Source: Verrucomicrobiia bacterium (GTDB lineage Bacteria; Verrucomicrobiota; Verrucomicrobiia; Verrucomicrobiales; Akkermansiaceae). From it: a stretch of 48,990 nucleotides of DNA. The stretch's first letter is position 1. Every line of letters starts with the position of its first letter. Below are positions 42,974 through 48,990 of this stretch, piece by piece. Position numbers and translations under genes: made by a program. The stretch spans positions 1 through 48,990 of the forward strand of contig JAUIJB010000022.1 of the NCBI GenBank assembly GCA_030430455.1, written 5' to 3'. Below the pieces are notes generated by a model. The model was not told the DNA's origin. It did not search any database and saw nothing but the letters and a program-made list of their open reading frames with translations.

Positions 42974-44175
42974 GCAACCGACAAAAGCCCCCCGCGAATC
43001 GCGTGATCGGCTTCATCTCCGGGATGGGGCTGGCCACCGTGCTGATCCTGCTGCTGATGCTGCTCACCTGGCTGGCGACGCTCGAGCAGGTCGCCTTCGG
43101 CCTGTTCCCGACGCTGCGGAAATACTTCGATTTCCGCGAGCTGTGGGTCTTCCCTGATGCTGGTGCCTTCAACGAGGAATGGGTCGGCCGGCGCCTGCCG
43201 CCGCTGCCCGGCGGCTACTGGGTCTGCGTGCTGCTGCTGGTCAACATGACGCTCGGCGGCCTGATCCGGCTGCGCAAGCGCTGGCGCAACATCGGCGTGC
43301 TGCTCGCCCACTTCGGCATCCTCTTCATGATCGTCGCCGGCGGGGTGGCGCAGTGGAAGGAGGAGCGCGGGGTGATGGTGCTGAAGGAGGGCGAGACCGC
43401 CGACTGGGCCCGCTCGCTGATCGATCCGGCGATCGAGATCTTCGAGTTCGTCGACGGCGAGCCGACGGGCGAGGTCCACGTGATCCGCTCGCCCTATTTC
43501 GACGACCTCAAGGGCGAGCGGCGCCGCAAGGTCGACCTCGAGGGCCTGCCCTTCGCCATCGAGCTGCAGGGCTACCAGGCCAACGCGCGCCCGGTCTCGG
43601 CGAAGTCGCGCGCCCCCGCGCAGGGCCAGCCGGTGGTCGACGGGTTCTTCCTGCTCGGCCTGCCGTCGGAGACCCAGACCGAGCGCGACCTGCCCGGCTG
43701 CTACGCCCGGATCGTCGCCGACGGCACGCCCGGCGAACCCTTCATCCTCGCGGTGGCCTCGTACCAGCCGATGACCGTCGAGGCCGGCGGCCGCCGCTTC
43801 GGCATCCAGATGGTCAAGCAGACCTGGCCGGTGCCCTTCGAGGTCACCCTCGAGTCGACCCACGCCGAGTACTATCCCAACACGCGCCGGCCGAAGTCCT
43901 TCGTCAGCGACATCGTCCGCCGCGAGGACGACAACGAGGTCGAGGTGCGGATCCAGATGAACGAGCCGATGCGCCACGCCGGGATGACCTTTTTCCAGCG
44001 CGACTTCAACGAGGGCGGCATGGGCACGGGAGCGAAATTCTCGGGATTTGAAGTCGTGCGGAATCCGAGCGACAAGTGGCCGGAGTACAGCCTGTGGATC
44101 GCCGGATTCGGGCTGGGGCTCCACTTCATCATCAAACTGGCCGGGTTCCTCGGGTCCGGCCGTCGCAAGAAATGA
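42970..44175 (+). CDS. resB: Cytochrome c biogenesis protein ResB (system II)
   Basis: The 401-residue membrane protein has four predicted segments: ISGMGLATVLILLLMLLTWLATL, GGYWVCVLLLVNMTLGGLI, IGVLLAHFGILFMIVAGGVAQW and a last one near the C-terminus (YSLWIAGFGLGLHFIIKLAGF). A large periplasmic domain sits between the last two. The His in LLAHFGILFM is a likely haem-side residue. ResB with ResC/CcsA brings haem across the inner membrane and attaches it to CxxCH apocytochromes. The gene overlaps the upstream lipoprotein gene and the downstream resC (ATGA), so all three are translationally coupled. Confidence 0.88.
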   Translation: MSNRQKPPANRVIGFISGMGLATVLILLLMLLTWLATLEQVAFGLFPTLRKYFDFRELWVFPDAGAFNEEWVGRRLPPLPGGYWVCVLLLVNMTLGGLIRLRKRWRNIGVLLAHFGILFMIVAGGVAQWKEERGVMVLKEGETADWARSLIDPAIEIFEFVDGEPTGEVHVIRSPYFDDLKGERRRKVDLEGLPFAIELQGYQANARPVSAKSRAPAQGQPVVDGFFLLGLPSETQTERDLPGCYARIVADGTPGEPFILAVASYQPMTVEAGGRRFGIQMVKQTWPVPFEVTLESTHAEYYPNTRRPKSFVSDIVRREDDNEVEVRIQMNEPMRHAGMTFFQRDFNEGGMGTGAKFSGFEVVRNPSDKWPEYSLWIAGFGLGLHFIIKLAGFLGSGRRKK

Positions 44176-46130
44176 ACCGGATCGGACGCTGGATACTCGT
44201 CGCCCTCGGCATGGCCTTCCTGCTGCTCATGCTGGGGCTGACCCTGCGCGACCTGCGCCCCGACAGCGAGGTGCGCGTCGTCGAGGGCTACACGCCCTGG
44301 GAGGAGGCCACGCTCGAGCTCGCCGCCGGCGTCCCGGTGCAGGACGGCGGGCGGGTGAAGCCGCTGGTCTCCTTCGCCTCCTTCAAGATGCTCCAGCTGC
44401 ATGGCTCGCGCTCGCTCAAAGTCGAGGGCGAGGGGGGTGCGACGGTGAAGGTCGAGCCGCTGGCGTGGCTGATGGACTGCCTGTTCCGGCCGGACTTCGC
44501 CGACCAGATGCCGACCTTCCGCGTCGACAACTCGAAGGTGGTCGAGGCGGTCGGCCTGGAGGCCCGCGGCAAGCGCGACCACTATAGCTACGCCGAGCTG
44601 CGCCCCGCGCTCGGCCAGCTGATGGAGCTGGCCGCCAGCTACGAGGCGATGGTCCAGAACGACCGCACGCTCGAGCCGGACCAGCAGCAGGCCCTCGACC
44701 TCGCCCGCAACGTGCAGGTCTACGAGGGGCTCAGCGGCTACCTCGACTTCGCCCGCGGCGGCGTGGTGCTGCCGCGCAAGGAGGGCATCGACCTCGACCG
44801 CGCGAAGGTCAGCGCGGTGATGGCGACGGCGCCGCTGCTTCGCGAGAGCCTGTCGCGCAGCTACCAGGCCGGCGAGACACCGCGGCCCGAGCTGGAGGCG
44901 ATGGTCGCCGGGCTCAACCAGGCCGTGCAGACCTCGAAGTTCTTCCTCTACCTGTTCCCGCCCGCCGACGGGGCCGGCGTCGAGTGGATCAGCGCCGGCG
45001 ACCGGATCTGGAACGTGATGGCCAAGACCACCCGGGAGCCGGAGCAGAGCATCGATGACATCAAGATGCTCGAGGAGCTGGCCACCGCGCTGCCCGAGGG
45101 CGAGGAGGCCTTCCGCGGCGAGCTCGGCGAGTTCCGCGAGTCGGTCACCACCCGCGCCGGAGCCCGAGGCGAGGCGGAGAAGGTGCCGCTCGAGGTGAGC
45201 TACTACGAGCGCGACTGGTTCCTGCTCGCGCTGGTCGTGTTCCTCGCCGCCATCCCGCTGGTGGTGGCGATGTGGCTGGCGGGCGGCTCGCGCTTCAGCC
45301 GGATCACGGCCGGGATCGTGTGGCTGATGAACGTGGCGGGCCTGGTGATGCTGGTGATTCCCATCACCAAGCGCAGCCTGATCATGGAGCGGCCGCCGGT
45401 GGGCAACCTCTACGACACGATCATCTTCATCGCGATGGCCTTCGTGGCGCTGGCGCTGGTCATCGAGCTGATGATCCGCCGCCGGGTCGCGATCGGCGTG
45501 GCGCCGATGGTGGCGGCCTTCCTGATCGTGCTGGCGCGCCTCTTCGAGGTCGGCGACGCCAAGGACCACATGGACCCGCTGGTCGCGGTGCTGGTGTCGA
45601 ACTTCTGGCTCACGATCCACGTGATCACCATCGTGCTCGGCTACGCCGCCGGCCTGGTCACCGCGGTGCTGGCGATCGCGGCGGTGCTGCTGCGCAGCCT
45701 CAGGCTCGACGACAAGTCGCTGCGCCGGTCCCTGCTGCGCGCCATCTACGGCTGCGTCTGCCTGACCCTGTTCCTGTCGCTGGTCGGCACCGTGCTCGGC
45801 GGGATCTGGGCGAACTACTCGTGGGGCCGCTTCTGGGGCTGGGACCCGAAGGAAAACGGCGCGCTGATGATCGTGCTGTGGAACCTGGCGATCCTCCACG
45901 CCCGGGCCGGCGGCTACATCCGCGACTGGGGGCTCTACCTGGCCTCGATCTTCGGCGCGGTGGTGATCGCCTTCTCCTGGTGGCACGTGAACTTCCTCGG
46001 CGTCGGCCTGCACAACTACGGCTTCGCCGCCGACAAGATCGGCGCGCTGATGGCCTTCTACGCGGCGATGGGGGGATTCCTGCTGTGGGGCGGGGTGGCC
46101 GCCTGGCGCGAGCGCGCCGCGCGCTCCTGA
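44172..46130 (+). CDS. resC: Cytochrome c biogenesis protein ResC/CcsA (system II)
   Basis: The 652-residue protein holds the haem-handling WWD motif WGRFWGWDPKENG (from Trp551) and flanking histidines His483 (TIHVIT), His605 (WWHVNF) and His614 (LHNYG) in its C-terminal membrane half. The first 330 residues are one N-terminal membrane segment (RWILVALGMAFLLLMLGLTL) followed by a large helical domain outside the cytoplasm. This is much longer than the 300-400 residue ResC proteins of Bacillus. The enzyme complex with ResB ligates haem to cytochrome c. The ATG at 44172 lies in the resB stop. Confidence 0.9.
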   Translation: MNRIGRWILVALGMAFLLLMLGLTLRDLRPDSEVRVVEGYTPWEEATLELAAGVPVQDGGRVKPLVSFASFKMLQLHGSRSLKVEGEGGATVKVEPLAWLMDCLFRPDFADQMPTFRVDNSKVVEAVGLEARGKRDHYSYAELRPALGQLMELAASYEAMVQNDRTLEPDQQQALDLARNVQVYEGLSGYLDFARGGVVLPRKEGIDLDRAKVSAVMATAPLLRESLSRSYQAGETPRPELEAMVAGLNQAVQTSKFFLYLFPPADGAGVEWISAGDRIWNVMAKTTREPEQSIDDIKMLEELATALPEGEEAFRGELGEFRESVTTRAGARGEAEKVPLEVSYYERDWFLLALVVFLAAIPLVVAMWLAGGSRFSRITAGIVWLMNVAGLVMLVIPITKRSLIMERPPVGNLYDTIIFIAMAFVALALVIELMIRRRVAIGVAPMVAAFLIVLARLFEVGDAKDHMDPLVAVLVSNFWLTIHVITIVLGYAAGLVTAVLAIAAVLLRSLRLDDKSLRRSLLRAIYGCVCLTLFLSLVGTVLGGIWANYSWGRFWGWDPKENGALMIVLWNLAILHARAGGYIRDWGLYLASIFGAVVIAFSWWHVNFLGVGLHNYGFAADKIGALMAFYAAMGGFLLWGGVAAWRERAARS

Positions 46131-46305
46131 GCGCCGCTTGCTCGCCTCGTTGGGGGGCGGCGGCGAGATCGACGGCTTGCGTGTCGCCGCGGTGATTGCT
46201 CGAGCGTCGTGCTTGCCCGCTCCGTCACGGTTGAAGGCGGCGAGCCGCCGGTCCCATCCGAGTTCTGGGAATCCATCCGACCCGGGGAGGTTCCACGGAA
46301 GGAAG

Positions 46306-46365
46306 GCCGCGGATTGTGTAGATGGACGCAGATTTCATAATCCATCGGCGCTCATCGGCGGCCAT
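46306..46365. repeat. Degenerate GATG-type dispersed repeat (second copy)
   Basis: CCGCGGATTGTGTAGATGG, ACGCAGATTTCATAATCC and ATCGGCGCTCATCGGCGGCC follow each other. Their GATGGACGCAGAT and CTCATCGGCGG parts mirror the GATGAACGCGGATGAA motif found at 40615-40643, partly on the opposite strand. The copy is degenerate, so the relation is tentative. Confidence 0.4.
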
Positions 46366-46701
46366 CTCACCCGACCGGGAGCGTCAGGTTGATTCACGGG
46401 TACGGTGCCATCCGCCATCGGGGCAGCCGGCGGGCTCCCGGATTTCCACCCCTGGCGGTCTCGGCCATTCCGCCGGGGTCGCCTCATTCCGAGGGTTCCG
46501 GGGCCGCAGGGGATCGCAGCCATCGCCGGGTCGGGCCGAGTGGCGCCGGTTCCCGGGGACCGAGGGAGCCGAACGGCGGGCGGAATTCCCCCGGGGCGTG
46601 GCTGGTGGCGGCCTCGGGGACCCTCTTTCGAGCCCTGCCTGGCCCTCGAAGCTGAGCTCCGCCCCATCATCCGGAAGCTCTCCGGTCTCCATGCTGCCAG
46701 G

Positions 46702-46745
46702 ACGACACGAAAGCGGCGTCGAGCCGCCGCACTCCAGGGCCTTCG
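46702..46745. repeat. Palindromic extragenic repeat unit
   Basis: GCGGC-GTCGA-GCCGC (46713-46727) is flanked by ACGAAA and by GCACTCCAGGGCCTTCGGCACG. The layout of a GCGGC stem followed by CACTCC resembles a palindromic repeat I recall from verrucomicrobial genomes. The same stem type occurs at 46236-46249. Confidence 0.4.
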
Positions 46746-46878
46746 GCACGAGCGATGGGCCGGGTTCTGCCAGCGCGATGTTTTCCCGCGCCGCGGGGCC
46801 GCCTCCGGGCCGCCTGAACGCCCTGAGATTCAAGGCCGGAGGCGGATTCGCGGAGCTCTGCCGGCGGGGTATTCCCGC

Positions 46879-46908
46879 TTGACCCTTCGGGAAGCTGAAA
46901 AGCATAGT
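46879..46908 (+). promoter_or_regulatory. Candidate mreB promoter
   Basis: TTGACC (46879-46884, 5 of 6 to consensus) and CATAGT (46903-46908, 4 of 6) are 18 bases apart. Transcription would start near 46915, leaving a leader of about 125 bases that includes a CCTGCC/GGCAGG hairpin. Confidence 0.45.
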
Positions 46909-47038
46909 TCGGCTCCTGCCTCGGGGCAGGCGAGCGGTGTCGTTCCCTTTCCCGGTTCCCGGCGGGCATTCGTGGTTTGCGCTTCTTTTCCCGCCTGGCA
47001 CCCGGCGGACCCTTTTTTCACCCTTTTCTGACCCCAGC

Positions 47039-48067
<1,029 letters not shown>

Positions 48068-48091
48068 GGCGGCGCGGTCACCAAGTCACCG

Positions 48092-48907
48092 ATGAAGCCG
48101 CTCAACCTGCTGGCTTTGCTCCTGTTCCTCGCCGGGGCGACCTGGGCGCTGACCCGCAGCGAGCGGGCCGTGCGCGAGATCCAGGCGACCTACTACCGCG
48201 CGCTCAGCCCCTTCCTCAGCGGCGGCTCGGTGCTCGAGAAGAGGGCGCGCGACTTCCTCGCCGAGGTCGAGCACTCGAAGAAGCTCGAGGCCGAGCTCGA
48301 GACGATCCGCGAGAACTACGGCAAGCTGCAGGTGATCGAGTCCCAGTTCCGCCAGATCGAGGCCGAGAACGAGCGCCTGCGGCGGGCCCTCGAGTTCCAG
48401 GAGCGCACCGAGTTCACGGTCACCGCGGCGCGGGTCGTGCGGCGCCAGCCGGCGACCTGGTGGCAGACGGTCGAGATCGACCGCGGCGACAAGGACGGCA
48501 TCGCCACCGCCTACACGGTGGTCACCGACCGCGGCCTGGTCGGAAAGATCGACAGCTTGCTCAGCGGGCATCGCTCGTCGGTTGTGCTGTTGACCGATGA
48601 ATCCTGCCAGGTCTCGGCGAAGATCGAGGGGAGCCCCGAGGTCGGGATCCTCAGCGGCCAGCGCGGCCAGTTCGAGGGCGCGCCGAAGCTGCGCCTGCGC
48701 TTTCTCTCGCGCGACGCCCGGGTGCGCCCGGGGATGCGCGTCTTCTCGACCGGCCGCGGCGGCCTGTTCCCGGCCGACCTGCTGCTGGGCACCATCGAGG
48801 ACGTCCAGCAGGGGCCGCTCGACACCGAGGCGACCGTCCGGCCGGCGGTCGACTTCCAGAACCTCGAGACGGTCTTCGTCTTCACCCCCGACAAGGAGCA
48901 GCCATGA
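48092..48907 (+). CDS. mreC: Rod shape-determining protein MreC
   Basis: The 271-residue product has an N-terminal membrane segment (LNLLALLLFLAGATWAL) and a coiled coil (about 50-105, EVEHSKKLEAELETIRENY, then IEAENERLRRALEF). A periplasmic beta-barrel pair follows, with VVRRQPATWWQTVEIDRGDKDGI and DRGLVGKID, as in MreC. It links cytoplasmic MreB to wall-synthesis enzymes. Length is normal. The TGA overlaps the ATG of the next gene, consistent with the mreB-mreC-mreD operon. Confidence 0.93.
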   Translation: MKPLNLLALLLFLAGATWALTRSERAVREIQATYYRALSPFLSGGSVLEKRARDFLAEVEHSKKLEAELETIRENYGKLQVIESQFRQIEAENERLRRALEFQERTEFTVTAARVVRRQPATWWQTVEIDRGDKDGIATAYTVVTDRGLVGKIDSLLSGHRSSVVLLTDESCQVSAKIEGSPEVGILSGQRGQFEGAPKLRLRFLSRDARVRPGMRVFSTGRGGLFPADLLLGTIEDVQQGPLDTEATVRPAVDFQNLETVFVFTPDKEQP

Positions 48908-48990
48908 TCCGCTACGTCCTCTCGGTGGTTGTCCTGGTGCTGGTGGCGGTGATCGTCCAGCAGTTCCTGCCAGTGCTCACCGGCATCTTC
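48904..48990 (+). CDS. mreD: Probable MreD, 5' end only (cut by window end)
   Basis: Twenty-nine codons are visible from ATG 48904, which overlaps the mreC stop (ATGA). They encode a hydrophobic start (MIRYVLSVVVLVLVAVIVQQFL), expected for the membrane protein MreD. The identification rests on position after mreC and on hydrophobicity. Confidence 0.6.
   Translation, partial: MIRYVLSVVVLVLVAVIVQQFLPVLTGIF

Larger units (their letters stand above)
46131..47038. other. 0.9-kb non-coding, repeat-bearing gap before mreB
   Basis: No supported gene lies between resC and mreB. Open frames on both strands here (for example 46322-46882) have no domain and no start with a ribosome site. The gap contains the degenerate GATGAAC-type repeat near 46306-46365, hairpins at 46236-46249 (GGCGG-CGAG-CCGCC) and 46713-46727 (GCGGC-GTCGA-GCCGC), a promoter-like pair at 46879-46908, and a hairpin CCTGCC/GGCAGG at about 46916-46931. 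Part of it is likely the mreB leader. Confidence 0.5.

Noticed and set aside
46322..46882. Open frames of about 190-210 codons in the gap before mreB
   Set aside because: The products are Gly/Arg/Pro-rich without recognisable motifs, and repeats and hairpins lie within them.

Overview
The window is GC-rich, densely coded bacterial DNA that most resembles a chromosome of the phylum Verrucomicrobiota, probably near Verrucomicrobiales. This is inferred from gene content, not from a database search. The pointers are a PEP-CTERM protein ending in VPEP plus an arginine tail, acidic D-rich and LamG-like surface proteins, secreted proteins sharing a C-terminal W...Y...ffRV module, an ECF sigma factor overlapping a membrane Ser/Thr kinase, and many sugar-degradation genes (GH127, GH95, sialate O-acetylesterase, KduI/KduD, fucose operon). 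Dispersed palindromic repeats lie between genes. No rRNA, tRNA, CRISPR array or prophage was seen.

Layout. 1-1714: the end of an insertion sequence, cutting off a secreted LamG-type protein. 2157-6122: an abutting pair of secreted proteins, a CRTAC1-like beta-propeller and a vanadium-haloperoxidase-type enzyme with its full vanadate pocket. 6249-7791: a nitroreductase and a dienelactone-hydrolase-like enzyme with a Tat-like leader. 7836-13549: a complete tripartite RND efflux operon (outer-membrane lipoprotein, adaptor, pump). 13681-18894: GH127 arabinofuranosidase, aldo/keto reductase, kduI and kduD, all for hemicellulose or polyuronide breakdown. 18995-21743: ECF sigma factor and Ser/Thr kinase. 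22074-26651: two tandem secreted paralogues, one a short PEP-CTERM protein and the other a 1208-residue Ig-repeat protein, with a shared upstream sequence motif. 26737-29250: a two-domain esterase (SGNH plus sialate O-acetylesterase). 29453-32197: a P-type cation ATPase with an altered ion site.

38177-32228 (minus strand) is a fucose operon read fucP, fucU, fucI, GH95: release, uptake, anomer conversion and isomerisation of L-fucose, without a kinase or aldolase gene here. 38408-41040 holds housekeeping genes (YraN-type nuclease fold, YqgE/AlgH, Obg GTPase, a GGCT-fold protein). 41041-41300 is a cluster of small palindromes and a hexamer repeat. 41312-46130 holds phosphatidylserine decarboxylase and, divergently, a lipoprotein plus the ResB/ResC (system II) cytochrome c maturation pair. 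A 0.9-kb non-coding, repeat-bearing stretch follows, then the cell-shape operon mreB-mreC-mreD (the last cut by the window end).

The most interesting items are the haloperoxidase/CRTAC1 pair with its shared C-terminal module, the tandem PEP-CTERM/Ig paralogues with a common upstream motif, the P-type ATPase with changed ion-binding positions, the fused dual esterase, and the palindromic repeat families. One repeat copy supplies the start codon of a gene. Very long antisense reading frames opposite most genes are side effects of the high third-position GC content and are not annotated.
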